26,420 nucleotides of DNA, from NCBI GenBank assembly GCA_964416425.1, contig CAYQEC010000030.1, positions 1 through 26,420 on the forward strand, written 5' to 3'. The notes beneath the pieces are model-generated. The model saw only the letters and a program-made list of their open reading frames with translations, was not told the DNA's origin and did no database searches. The stretch comes from CAYQEC01 sp964416425. Its GTDB lineage: Bacteria; Actinomycetota; Acidimicrobiia; Spongiisociales; UBA5794. Positions 6,394 through 13,598 of this stretch are shown in pieces. How positions within the stretch are numbered: position 1 is the stretch's first letter; the number at the start of each line of letters is the position of its first letter. The position numbers and the translations under genes were made by a program.

Positions 6394-7494
6394 TCACGCC
6401 AACACGACCAGGTCGTCGCGGTGGATGACCTCCCCGCCGGCCACCGAGGTGTGTTGGCCGGCGGAGGATCGGATCTCGGCGGCGCTCATCCCGGTCAGTC
6501 CCTTGCCGAGCAGCGCTCCGTCCTCGCTCACCACCTCCACGGCCGCCGCGGTGGCGAACTCGCCGGTCACTTTGGCCACCCCCACCGCCAGCAACGACCC
6601 GCCACGCTCCCGCAGTGCGGTGGCGGCGCCGCCGTCGACGGTGATCACACCCTCGGCGGGAAGCCCGAACGCGATCCACAGCTTGCGGGCGGTGAGACGC
6701 GAGTCACGCGGGGCCACCCAGGTCCCGACCTCGTCGCCGGCCACCGCCCGGACTGTCGCGCCCGGATCGGCTGCATCGGCGATCACCGTCGGGATGCCGG
6801 ACCACGCCGCCATACGAGCTGCCGCCACCTTGGTGGCGACCCCACCCGAACCGAGCGACCCCGCCCCGGATTTGCGCCACAGCTCGTCGAGCACCTCGTC
6901 GGTGTGGCGCACCGCCGAGAGCAATTCGGCGTTGTTCGACAGCCGGGGATCGTCCGAGTAGAGGCCGCCGGTGTCGGTGAGGATGATCAGCATCCCGGCC
7001 CCCACCAGGTGGGAGACGATCGCCGCCAGGCGGTCATTGTCGCCCAGCTTCAACTCGTCGACCACCACCGTATCGTTCTCGTTGACGACCGGCACCACGC
7101 CGAGTGCCAGCATGCGCTCCAAGGCGACCCGGGCGTGCAGGTACTGGCTGCGGTGGGCGAGCACGTCGCGGGTCAGCAGCACCTGGCCGACGACCCGGCC
7201 CCGCTTCCCGAACTCGGACGAGTAGCGCTCCATGAGACGCCCCTGGCCCACCGCCGCCGCCACCTGGAGGCCGGGGAGGTCCCGCGGCCGCTCGTCGATG
7301 CCCAGCGCCGGGATACCGGCGGCCACCGCTCCCGAGCTCACCAGCACGGCAGGATGGTCCCCCGACCACAGCGCCTCCACCTGATCAACGACCCGCGCCA
7401 GGGAGGCGGCGTCGATCCCGCCCTCCGGTCGGGCCAACGAGGACGAGCCGACCTTGACGACCACCGGGCGGCCGGCCGCCACCTCGTGCCTCAT
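6394..7494 (-). CDS. proB: Glutamate 5-kinase with PUA domain
   Basis: This 366-residue enzyme phosphorylates L-glutamate with ATP, the first step of proline synthesis. The N-terminal amino-acid-kinase domain starts with VVVKVGSSSLARPEGG and contains NDRLAAIVSHLVGA, TDTGGLYSDDPRL and GSGGVATKVAAA. A C-terminal PUA domain starts near WIAFGLPAEGVITVD. Length equals the usual ProB of about 367 residues. The ATG at 7494 overlaps the obgE stop in an ATGA, which fixes the start and suggests coupling. The order obgE-proB is common in actinobacteria, but here proA is separated from proB by the GNAT and methyltransferase genes. Confidence 0.95.
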   Translation of the reverse strand: MRHEVAAGRPVVVKVGSSSLARPEGGIDAASLARVVDQVEALWSGDHPAVLVSSGAVAAGIPALGIDERPRDLPGLQVAAAVGQGRLMERYSSEFGKRGRVVGQVLLTRDVLAHRSQYLHARVALERMLALGVVPVVNENDTVVVDELKLGDNDRLAAIVSHLVGAGMLIILTDTGGLYSDDPRLSNNAELLSAVRHTDEVLDELWRKSGAGSLGSGGVATKVAAARMAAWSGIPTVIADAADPGATVRAVAGDEVGTWVAPRDSRLTARKLWIAFGLPAEGVITVDGGAATALRERGGSLLAVGVAKVTGEFATAAAVEVVSEDGALLGKGLTGMSAAEIRSSAGQHTSVAGGEVIHRDDLVVLA

Positions 7495-8753
7495 GACGGT
7501 TCCTCCGGATCGAAGGTGAACACCAGATCGCCGATGCGGACGTCGTCGCCCGGTTCGGCGCCCGCCTCCCGCAGCGCCGCGTCCACCCCGAGCCGGGTGA
7601 GCCGGGCCGCGGCAAAGTCCGCCGCCTCGGGCACGGTGAGGTCGTCGAGGTTGACGGCGCGCTCCGCCGCGATCCCCGTCACCACCCAGCCGTCGCCTTC
7701 CCTCAGCACGGAGAAGCCCCCGGGGAGGGGACGGTGCAGCACGAACCCCTCCCGCTCGGGAGCGGCGGCATCGACCTGTTCGACCAGGTCGGCGACGGCG
7801 TGCATCAGCGACTCGACTCCCTCTCCCGTCACGGCGGACGTCAGATGAAGCTCGATACCACGTCTGGCGGCCCACGATAGATACGGCGCGACGTCGCCAA
7901 CCGCATCGACCTTGCTCAGCGCCACCAGCCGGGGCCGCGACGCCAGCTCCACCAGATGCCGTTCCAGCTCGCCGAGCAGCACCTCGAGCTGCCGCTCCGG
8001 TGGGTCCTCCTGCAACGGGGTCGGGTCCAGCAGCAACACCAGGGCACGGGCCCGCTCGACATGACGCAGGAACTCGTGACCCAGTCCCTTGCCCTCCGCC
8101 GCCCCCTCGATCAGCCCGGGCACGTCGGCCAGCACCAACTCCCGGTCCCCCACACCGACGACGCCCAGGTTGGGGACGAGCGTCGTGAACGGGTAGTCGG
8201 CGATTTTGGGTTTCGCCGACGACACCCGGGAGATCAGGGTGCTCTTGCCGGCGTTCGGGTAGCCGATCAGGGCGGCGTCGGCCATCAGCTTCAGCTCGAG
8301 GGTGACCCCGACCTCCTCCCCGAACTCGCCCTGTTCGGCGAAGCTGGGTACCCGGCGCCGCCGCGAGACCAGGGCGGCGTTGCCGCGCCCGCCGCGGCCA
8401 CCGCGGGCAACCACGAGACTCTGGCCCGGCTCGACCAGATCGCCGAGCATGGTCCCGTCATCGGCCCGCACCTGGGTGCCGAGCGGGACCGGCAGCACGA
8501 GATCGTCACCGGCGCGACCGTGCCGCAGATCTCCCTCACCGTGGGTGCCGTCACCGGCCGACCAGTGCGGATGGTTGGCGTACCGCAGCAAGGTCGGCAC
8601 GTCCGGCGAGGCGGCCACCACCACGGCGCCTCCGACCCCTCCGTTGCCACCGGTGGGCTTGCCGCGGGGTCGTCCCCGCTGGCGGCGGAAACCGGCGACA
8701 CCGGCTCCGCCGCTGCCGGCCTTGGCGTGGATGCGAACGCGGTCGACGAACAT
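7491..8753 (-). CDS. obgE: GTPase Obg/CgtA
   Basis: This 420-residue ribosome-associated GTPase acts in 50S assembly and growth control. It has three parts. The glycine-rich Obg fold covers about residues 1-158 (FVDRVRIHAKAGSGGAG; PTGGNGGVGG). The G domain has G1 GYPNAGKST, G3 DVPGLIEGAAEGKGLG, G4 SKVD and G5 SAVTGEG. A C-terminal OCT domain, characteristic of Actinobacteria and Firmicutes, spans the last 80 or so residues (EGFVLHRPLPGGF to FTFDPEE). The G4 motif has Ser where Asn is usual (NKxD), a mild substitution. The start ATG 8753 matches the family N-terminus. It lies 64 bp after rpmA. Confidence 0.96.
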   Translation of the reverse strand: MFVDRVRIHAKAGSGGAGVAGFRRQRGRPRGKPTGGNGGVGGAVVVAASPDVPTLLRYANHPHWSAGDGTHGEGDLRHGRAGDDLVLPVPLGTQVRADDGTMLGDLVEPGQSLVVARGGRGGRGNAALVSRRRRVPSFAEQGEFGEEVGVTLELKLMADAALIGYPNAGKSTLISRVSSAKPKIADYPFTTLVPNLGVVGVGDRELVLADVPGLIEGAAEGKGLGHEFLRHVERARALVLLLDPTPLQEDPPERQLEVLLGELERHLVELASRPRLVALSKVDAVGDVAPYLSWAARRGIELHLTSAVTGEGVESLMHAVADLVEQVDAAAPEREGFVLHRPLPGGFSVLREGDGWVVTGIAAERAVNLDDLTVPEAADFAAARLTRLGVDAALREAGAEPGDDVRIGDLVFTFDPEEPS

Positions 8754-8789
8754 GGTTCCCCGCTCGGATGGAGACTTGGATCGCGGTGC

Positions 8790-8811
8790 GCCCGGGAACG
8801 GGTGCCCGGGC
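8790..8811 (-). other. GC-rich hairpin between rpmA and obgE
   Basis: The perfect 7-bp arms GCCCGGG and CCCGGGC are separated by 8 nt and begin 6 nt after the rpmA stop codon. No T-run follows on the minus strand. It could stabilise the 3' end of the rplU-rpmA part or reduce read-through into obgE. Confidence 0.45.
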
Positions 8812-8817
8812 CGGACG

Positions 8818-9072
8818 TCAGTCGTCGACGTCGACGCTGACGAGGCGGCGTCCCCGGCGCGTTCCGTAGCGCACGGTGCCGGTGGCCTTGGCGAAGAGGG
8901 TGTCGTCGCTGCCGCGGCCCACGTTGGTGCCCGGGTGGATGCGGGTGCCGCGTTGCCGAACGAGGATTGCTCCCGATGCGACCGTCTGGCCGTCGAAGAC
9001 CTTGGGGCCGAGTCGCTGCGCTGCCGAATCACGACCGTTCTTGGTCGAGCCGCCTGACTTTGTCTTGGACAT
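8818..9072 (-). CDS. rpmA: 50S ribosomal protein L27
   Basis: This 84-residue protein of the large subunit reaches the peptidyl-transferase centre with its N-terminus. The family pattern is clear: GGSTKNGRDSAAQRLGPKVF, then GAILVRQRGTRIHPGTNVG and DDTLFAKATGTVRY. The N-terminus is MSKTKSGGST instead of the more common MAHKKGGGSS. Start ATG 9072 has AGGAGG placed about 8 nt upstream, inside the last codons of rplU; only two bases separate the rplU stop from this ATG, so the two genes are probably translationally coupled. Confidence 0.96.
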   Translation of the reverse strand: MSKTKSGGSTKNGRDSAAQRLGPKVFDGQTVASGAILVRQRGTRIHPGTNVGRGSDDTLFAKATGTVRYGTRRGRRLVSVDVDD

Positions 9073-9074
9073 GG

Positions 9075-9786
9075 CTACGCCTCCTGGTCTTCGGCCGCGG
9101 GCTTGGCGGCCTTCTTTGCAGCAGCCGGCTTCTTCGCCGCGGTGGCCTTCTTGGCCGCAGCCGGCTTCTTCGCCGCGGTGGCCTTCTTGGCCGCAGCCGG
9201 CTTCTTNNNNNNNNNNNNNNNNNNNNNNNNNNNNNNNNNNNNNNNNNNNNNNNNNNNNNNNNNNNNNNNNNNNNNNNNNNNNNNNNNNNNNNNNNNNNNN
9301 NNNNNNAGCCGGCTTCTTGGCCGGAGCCGGCTTCTTGGCCGGAGCCGGCTTCTTGGCCGCGGTGGCCTTCTTGGCCGCAGCCGGCTTCTTGGCCGCGGTG
9401 GCCTTCTTGACTGTGGCGGCATCCTCTGCGGGTGCGTCCTCCGCAGGGGCTTCCTCGGCTGCCTTCCCCTTGGCGGCGCCGCCGGTCGTGATCTTCGTCA
9501 CCTGGAGCGTCGTATAGGTCTGGCGGTGACCTTGGCGGCGCCGGTACCCGGATTTCGACTTGTACTTGAAGACGTCCACCTTCTCCCCGCGGTGCTCCCC
9601 CACCACCTCGGCGGTGACGACCGCCTTGGCGAGGTCGCCGCGGTCGGAGACGACGGTGCCGTCGTCCTCGACCAGGAGCAGCGGCGTGAAGGTGACGGCG
9701 CCGGACGTCTTGAGGCGCTCGACGTCGATGACGTCACCTTCCTGGACCTTGGTCTGCTTTCCGCCGGCGCGGATGATCGCGTACAT
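9075..9786 (-). CDS. rplU: 50S ribosomal protein L21 with long Ala/Lys/Pro repeat tail (interrupted by assembly gap)
   Basis: The first 100 or so residues are a normal L21, a 23S rRNA-binding large-subunit protein (MYAIIRAGGKQTKVQEGD, later KYKSKSGYRRRQGHRQ). An acidic linker (AAEEAPAEDAPAEDAA) and a basic low-complexity tail follow. The tail is built from units such as KKATAAKKPAAA, 12 residues or 36 bp, with KKPAPA variants. The 100-N gap falls inside this tail. The part after the gap ends KKAAKPAAEDQEA with TAG at 9075, two bases before rpmA. With exactly 100 bases in the gap the frames do not join; a true gap length divisible by three would restore one gene. Start ATG 9786 has GGAGG upstream. 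Such histone-H1-like tails occur on some actinobacterial proteins. Confidence 0.88.
9100..9420 (-). repeat. 36-bp tandem coding repeats in rplU tail
   Basis: Both sides of the gap consist of alternating copies encoding KKPAAA and KKATAA (period about 36 bp), plus KKPAPA copies (18 bp) on the 5' side. The copies left and right of the gap differ in small ways (TTCGCC versus TTGGCC), so copy number is probably variable and is the likely reason the assembly broke here. Confidence 0.8.
9207..9306. other. Assembly gap (100 N)
   Basis: Exactly 100 N bases mark a scaffold join of unknown real length, placed in the repetitive tail of rplU. Nothing can be said about its content except that its length must be a multiple of three if rplU is intact. 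Confidence 0.99.
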
Positions 9787-9865
9787 CTGTCCTCCGGGAT
9801 CCCCGGGAATGTTCGTGGTGCCCGCGGCGCGGCCAAACGGTGGCGGTCGCTCGCGGGCCGGCGGA

Positions 9866-9871
9866 ATGATA
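9866..9871 (-). promoter_or_regulatory. -10 box of the rplU-rpmA-obgE-proB operon
   Basis: The minus strand reads TATCAT in the 127-bp spacer after rng. It would give a leader of about 73 nt before the rplU start. No clear -35 is found; TGGCAC at 16 bp is a weak candidate. The leader is GC-rich and could hold an L21 autoregulatory structure, but I see no specific known motif. Confidence 0.45.
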
Positions 9872-9913
9872 GCCGCCCAGCGGCACAGTGCCATCCGGCG
9901 GGGACGGCTCCGC

Positions 9914-11470
9914 TCAGGAAGCCGGGGTGCCGGGCAGCGGGGCCCCGGAGGTGGCGGCGTCCTCGAAGAGCAGCACGCCGCGGCCGCCACAGTGCGGGCA
10001 GACCTCCGAGAACGACTCGAGCAGGCCGGCCGAGACGTTCTTGCGAGTCATCTCCACCAGGCCCAGGTTGGAGACGTCGAACACCTGGGTGCGCATCTTG
10101 TCCTTGACGAGGTGCTCCCGGAGACGCTGTAGGACCGCGTCCTGGTTGCGGATGATCTCCATGTCGATGAAGTCGATGACGATGATGCCGCCGATGTCGC
10201 GCAGCCGGAGCTGGCGGGCGATCTCCTCGGCGGCTTCGAGGTTGTTCTGCAGCACCGTCTCCTCGAGATTGGAGCGGCCGACGAACCGGCCGGTGTTGAC
10301 GTCGATGACCGTCAGCGCCTCGGTGCGGTCGATCACGATGTGGCCGCCCGAGGGGAGCCACACCTTGCGGTCGAGCGCCTTGCGGAGCTGGTCCTCCACG
10401 TGGAAACGCTCGAAGATCGTCAACTCGTCCTCGTACAGCTTCACCTTCTCCAAGAGATCCGCTTCGGTGCCCTCCAGGTAGCCGAGCACCCGCTCGTAGG
10501 TGGCCTGGTCGTCGACGAGGAGACGGCGGAATTCGCGGGTGAAGTGCTCCCGGATCACGCGGAGCACCAGGGGAGGCTCTTCGTAGAGGAGGCGGGGCGC
10601 CGAGCCGTCCCGCTTTGCCTGGATCTGCTCCCAGATGCCGACGAGGCGGTCGATGTCGATCTGGATGTCCTCCCGGGAGGCGCCCTCGGCGGCGGTGCGC
10701 ACGATCACTCCTACGCCCTTGGGTCGCACCTCCGCCACGATCGCCCGCAGCCGGCGCCGCTCCTCGTCGGAGAGCCGGCGGGAGATCCCTCGTACCTCGG
10801 CGTCGGGCGCCAGCACGAGATAGCGCCCGGCGAGGCTGATCTGGTTGGTCAGGCGGGCGCCTTTGTGACCCATCGGGTCCTTCACGACCTGGACGAGGAC
10901 GGTGTCTCCCGGTTTCAGCACCATCTCGATGCGGCGGGGACGACCCTCCATCTCGAGGTCGTCGTAGTTGACGTCGCCGGCGTAGAGCACGCCGTTCTTT
11001 CCCTCACCGAAGTCGACGAAGGCGGCTTCCATGCCGGGGAGCACGTTGCGGACCTTGCCGAGGTAGACGTTGCCCACCATCGACCGCTTGTCGGACCGCG
11101 CCACGTAGTGCTCGACGAGCACCGGGCCCTCCAGCACGACGATCTGGGTCTGGTGCGGGCTGGAGCGCACCAGCATCTGTTTGCGGGCGGTGTCGGGTGG
11201 CGCCACCACCTCGACATGGGGGCGGGCCGATCGGCGATCGCGCGGCGCGGCGCTGCGCTGGCCGTTGCCCTCACCGCCCCGTCCTCGCCGCTGCGACTGG
11301 GAACGATCGGTCCGCTTCCGGGTGGCGGAAGCAGCCTCAGACCGGCGGGACGAACTCCCGCCGGAGCGCCGCTCCCCCCTGCCGCGGCGAGCCGAGGGTT
11401 CCGGCTCCTGACCCTGGACGACCGCGCCGCGCTTGACGACGCGGGCGGTCTTCTTGCGAAACAAACCCAT
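9914..11470 (-). CDS. rng: Ribonuclease E/G family endoribonuclease
   Basis: This 518-residue enzyme cleaves single-stranded RNA and acts in rRNA processing and mRNA turnover. Residues 1-90 are an Arg/Ser/Gly-rich, probably disordered and RNA-binding extension. The catalytic core follows: an S1 domain (NVYLGKVRNVLPGMEAAFVDFG), the 5'-sensor/RNase H-like part, and the DNase-I-like domain with the metal ligands D390 (VIDVNTGRF) and D433 (VIDFIDME). Their spacing of 43 equals that of D303/D346 in E. coli RNase E. The zinc-link cysteines are C491 and C494 (CPHCGGRG). There is no long C-terminal scaffold, so it is a short, RNase G-like or actinobacterial form. ATG 11470 has AAGGAG 7 nt upstream and is preceded by a structured leader. 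Confidence 0.94.
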   Translation of the reverse strand: MGLFRKKTARVVKRGAVVQGQEPEPSARRGRGERRSGGSSSRRSEAASATRKRTDRSQSQRRGRGGEGNGQRSAAPRDRRSARPHVEVVAPPDTARKQMLVRSSPHQTQIVVLEGPVLVEHYVARSDKRSMVGNVYLGKVRNVLPGMEAAFVDFGEGKNGVLYAGDVNYDDLEMEGRPRRIEMVLKPGDTVLVQVVKDPMGHKGARLTNQISLAGRYLVLAPDAEVRGISRRLSDEERRRLRAIVAEVRPKGVGVIVRTAAEGASREDIQIDIDRLVGIWEQIQAKRDGSAPRLLYEEPPLVLRVIREHFTREFRRLLVDDQATYERVLGYLEGTEADLLEKVKLYEDELTIFERFHVEDQLRKALDRKVWLPSGGHIVIDRTEALTVIDVNTGRFVGRSNLEETVLQNNLEAAEEIARQLRLRDIGGIIVIDFIDMEIIRNQDAVLQRLREHLVKDKMRTQVFDVSNLGLVEMTRKNVSAGLLESFSEVCPHCGGRGVLLFEDAATSGAPLPGTPAS

Positions 11471-11488
11471 GGGAAGACTCCTTGGAAT

Positions 11489-11500
11489 GCCCGATCGGGC
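11489..11500 (-). other. 12-bp perfect palindrome before the rng ribosome binding site
   Basis: GCCCGATCGGGC is fully self-complementary and lies about 5 nt upstream of the AAGGAG of rng. It could be a protein-binding operator or the base of an RNA hairpin affecting access to the ribosome binding site. Confidence 0.4.
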
Positions 11501-11555
11501 GAATGGACGGTGCGGCTGGGCCGCGGGGTGGGTACGGCGTGCCGCCGAGGTGTCG

Positions 11556-11589
11556 CGCCACCGGCATGATCGATTCGATCGTGGTGGCG
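11556..11589 (-). other. Long imperfect hairpin in rng leader, flanked by direct repeats
   Basis: Outer arms CGCCACC/GGTGGCG (11556-11562, 11583-11589) and inner arms GATCGA/TCGATC (11568-11573, 11575-11580) form one extended stem with a 3-nt bulge. The 11-bp direct repeat CCGCCGAGGTG sits on both sides, at 11542-11552 and 11592-11602. If the transcript starts upstream, this folds in the 5' UTR of rng. Confidence 0.5.
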
Positions 11590-11633
11590 GCCCGCCGAGG
11601 TGACCGCGGAAGCACCGATTGGGCGTGGAGAGT

Positions 11634-11676
11634 AAAAAGGCCCGGCATCCGTGTCCTTGGTCGTAAATATGCGGCC
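11634..11676 (-). terminator. Intrinsic-terminator-like hairpin upstream of rng
   Basis: On the minus strand GGCCGCAT (11676-11669) can pair with ATGC-CG-GGCC (11648-11639), with a 2-nt bulge and a 20-nt loop. TTTTT follows at once (11638-11634). It either stops antisense read-through from rodA across tdk, or acts as an attenuator within the rng leader. A weak -10 candidate, TACGCT at 11697-11702, lies just upstream. Confidence 0.45.
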
Positions 11677-11792
11677 GTCGCGATGCGGCCGGGTGCAGCG
11701 TAGCACGCAGTTTCGCGGCATCGGGCCGCTTCCGGAACCACGGGCCGCCCGTCATCGGCGTCACCGCCGCCCGGCACGGGACGGCCCGCTGC

Positions 11793-11798
11793 TACCCT
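11793..11798 (+). promoter_or_regulatory. -10 box, leaderless start of tdk
   Basis: TACCCT is followed by 8 nt and the ATG at 11807, with no ribosome binding site. The layout equals that of the proA-like and methyltransferase genes. Confidence 0.55.
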
Positions 11799-11806
11799 CA
11801 TCAGCC

Positions 11807-12397
11807 ATGCAGCGCCGCGCCGACCAAGGGTGGATCGAGGTCATCAGCGGCCCGATGTTCTCCGGCAAGAGCGAAGAGCTGATCCGCCGGATCACCCGCT
11901 ACCACCTCGCCCGCATCCCCACCCAGACGTTCAAACCGGCGCTCGACACCCGCTACTCGGTGGGCGAGGTCGTGTCCCACAGCCGGCTCTCCACCGCCGC
12001 CGAGCCGGTTCCGGACTCCGCCCAGCTCCTCGCCGCAGTCGCCGACCGCACCGTCGTCGTCGGCATCGACGAGGGCCAGTTCTTCGACATGGGCCTGGTC
12101 GAGGTGGCGGCCCTGCTGGCAGGGGCCGGCAAGCAGGTCATCGTCGCCGGGCTCGACCTCGACTACCTGGGCCGGCCCTTCGAGCCGATCCCGTCGCTGA
12201 TGCTGCGCGCCGAGTACGTCACCAAGAGCCTGGCGGTGTGCCACCGCTGCGGCGGGCCGGGCCTGTTCACCCAGCGGGTCGTCGAATCCGACGAGCTGGT
12301 GGTACTCGGTGCCCACGACTCCTACGAGGCCCGCTGCCGCCGCTGCTACGACCCCTACGAGGTGGTCCAGCCCTCGCTCGGCATCGCCCCGGCCTGA
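11807..12397 (+). CDS. tdk: Thymidine kinase (type II, zinc-binding)
   Basis: This 196-residue enzyme phosphorylates thymidine with ATP in the pyrimidine salvage pathway. The P-loop GPMFSGKS is at 15-22, the DEGQFF motif with the catalytic Glu at 88-93, AGLDLDYLGRPF at 114-125, and the structural zinc site is made by C145/C148 and C177/C180. Length and motifs match the TK1-like family of bacteria. The start ATG 11807 is supported by the -10 box 8 nt upstream. It is on the plus strand, between rodA and rng, both on the minus strand: its 3' end faces rodA at 28 bp, and its promoter diverges from rng. That insertion breaks the usual gene block. Confidence 0.95.
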   Translation: MQRRADQGWIEVISGPMFSGKSEELIRRITRYHLARIPTQTFKPALDTRYSVGEVVSHSRLSTAAEPVPDSAQLLAAVADRTVVVGIDEGQFFDMGLVEVAALLAGAGKQVIVAGLDLDYLGRPFEPIPSLMLRAEYVTKSLAVCHRCGGPGLFTQRVVESDELVVLGAHDSYEARCRRCYDPYEVVQPSLGIAPA

Positions 12398-12425
12398 CCG
12401 CGGGCGCTGGCCGCTCCCGGGGTCC

Positions 12426-13598
12426 TCACCGACCGAGCTGGTGCTCGGCCGGCACCGGGGATCGTCGCATCCACACCGAATGGGCGAGTCCGAGGGCGAG
12501 GCTCATCGAGATGAAGGCGGTGCCGCCGGCACTCAGGAACGGGAGCGGCAGGCCGGTCACCGGCATCCACCGCATCGTCATGGCCACGTTGACGAAGATG
12601 TGGAACACCAGCATCCCCGCCACGCCCACCGCCACCAGCTGCGAGAACCGGTCCCGGCCGTTGGCGGCGGCGACCAGCAACCGCCACACCATCACGGCGA
12701 ACAGGCCGAGCACGATCGTCGCCCCGATGAAGCCGAGCTGCTCCCCGACCGCGGTGAAGATGAAGTCGGTCGCCTGCTGCGGCACGAACGACAGGTTGGT
12801 CTGGGTCCCACCGCCCAGGCCCTTGCCGAGGAAGCCGCCGGAACCGATGGCGATCTCGCTCTGCACCTGGTTGTAGAGGGCGGTCTGGGTGAGGTGAGCG
12901 GCGGGGTCCAGGAAGGCGGTGAGGCGCTGCAACTGGAAGTCCTCGATCCAACCGGCCTGGAACAGGCCGACGGTGCCGACGGTGGCGCTCAGCACCAGGA
13001 ATGCGAGCTGGCGCCAGGTCGTCCCGCCCACGAAGAGCATCACGACCGCGATGAAACCGAAGACGAGCATGGTGCCGAGGTCGGGCTGTCGGAAGATGAG
13101 GGCTGCCGGGATGCCGACGAGGGCGACGGCGCGGGCGATGTGGTCCCAGCGCAAGGATCGGTCGACGGCGGAGGCGAGCAGCGCCGCCAACGCCAAGATC
13201 ACCGCCACCTTGGCGAACTCGGACGGCTGGAACGTGAACGGTCCGATCTCGATCCAGCGGTGCGTGAAGGCCCGTTCCGGGGCGAAGAGCACGATGACGA
13301 GCGTGGCGAGGCTGAGGAGATAGGCCGCCGGCGCCAGCAGGTGCAGGGTGCGGTGGTCGATGAGGGAGGCGGCGATGAACACGACGATGCCGATCACCAC
13401 GAAGATCACCTGGTCCCGCATGATGCTGGCCGGGTCCTCACCGAGGGCCTCGAGCCGGGGGGCCGAGGCGGTGTAGACCATGACGATGCCAAGGCCGGAC
13501 AGCGCCAGGTACGGCAGGATGAGGAGGAGGTCGGGGCGCAGGGCCCGCTCCCGCTGCAGCAGCAGGACCGGCTCGCCGCTCGAGACCGCCAGCGCCAT
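12426..13598 (-). CDS. rodA: Rod-shape peptidoglycan glycosyltransferase RodA (SEDS family)
   Basis: This 390-residue polytopic membrane protein has about ten hydrophobic helices. RodA polymerises lipid II into glycan strands together with its partner PBP2, which is encoded just upstream. Family motifs are present: RWIEIGPFTFQPSEFAK, FRQPDLGTMLV, DFIFTAVGEQLGFIGA and the C-terminal LPLPFLSAGGTA. In the last motif SAGG stands where SYGG is usual. ATG 13598 shares one base with the mrdA stop (TGATG) and has GGAGG about 7 nt upstream. It is the last gene of the mre operon; only 28 bp separate it from the convergent tdk, and no terminator with a T-run is seen there. Confidence 0.95.
   Translation of the reverse strand: MALAVSSGEPVLLLQRERALRPDLLLILPYLALSGLGIVMVYTASAPRLEALGEDPASIMRDQVIFVVIGIVVFIAASLIDHRTLHLLAPAAYLLSLATLVIVLFAPERAFTHRWIEIGPFTFQPSEFAKVAVILALAALLASAVDRSLRWDHIARAVALVGIPAALIFRQPDLGTMLVFGFIAVVMLFVGGTTWRQLAFLVLSATVGTVGLFQAGWIEDFQLQRLTAFLDPAAHLTQTALYNQVQSEIAIGSGGFLGKGLGGGTQTNLSFVPQQATDFIFTAVGEQLGFIGATIVLGLFAVMVWRLLVAAANGRDRFSQLVAVGVAGMLVFHIFVNVAMTMRWMPVTGLPLPFLSAGGTAFISMSLALGLAHSVWMRRSPVPAEHQLGR

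Noticed and set aside
3969..6428. 819-codon plus-strand open frame across proA, methyltransferase and GNAT
   Set aside because: It runs antisense to proA and out of frame with the methyltransferase; the product is a Gly/Arg/Pro/His-rich shadow with no domain. Long open shadow frames are normal at this GC content.
6394..7875. proB extended to 493 codons
   Set aside because: The added region is an obgE shadow; ATG 7494 overlaps the obgE stop (ATGA) and gives the normal ProB length.
9100..9420. Regular short repeats resembling a CRISPR array or minisatellite
   Set aside because: The repeats keep one reading frame (KKATAA/KKPAAA) continuing L21 and have no unique spacers; this is a coding low-complexity tail.
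8818..9990. 390-codon fusion frame of L21 and L27 across the N gap
   Set aside because: An artefact of the 100-N placeholder: it joins the L21 frame to the rpmA frame. The real L21 end is the TAG at 9075, and rpmA has its own AGGAGG and ATG.
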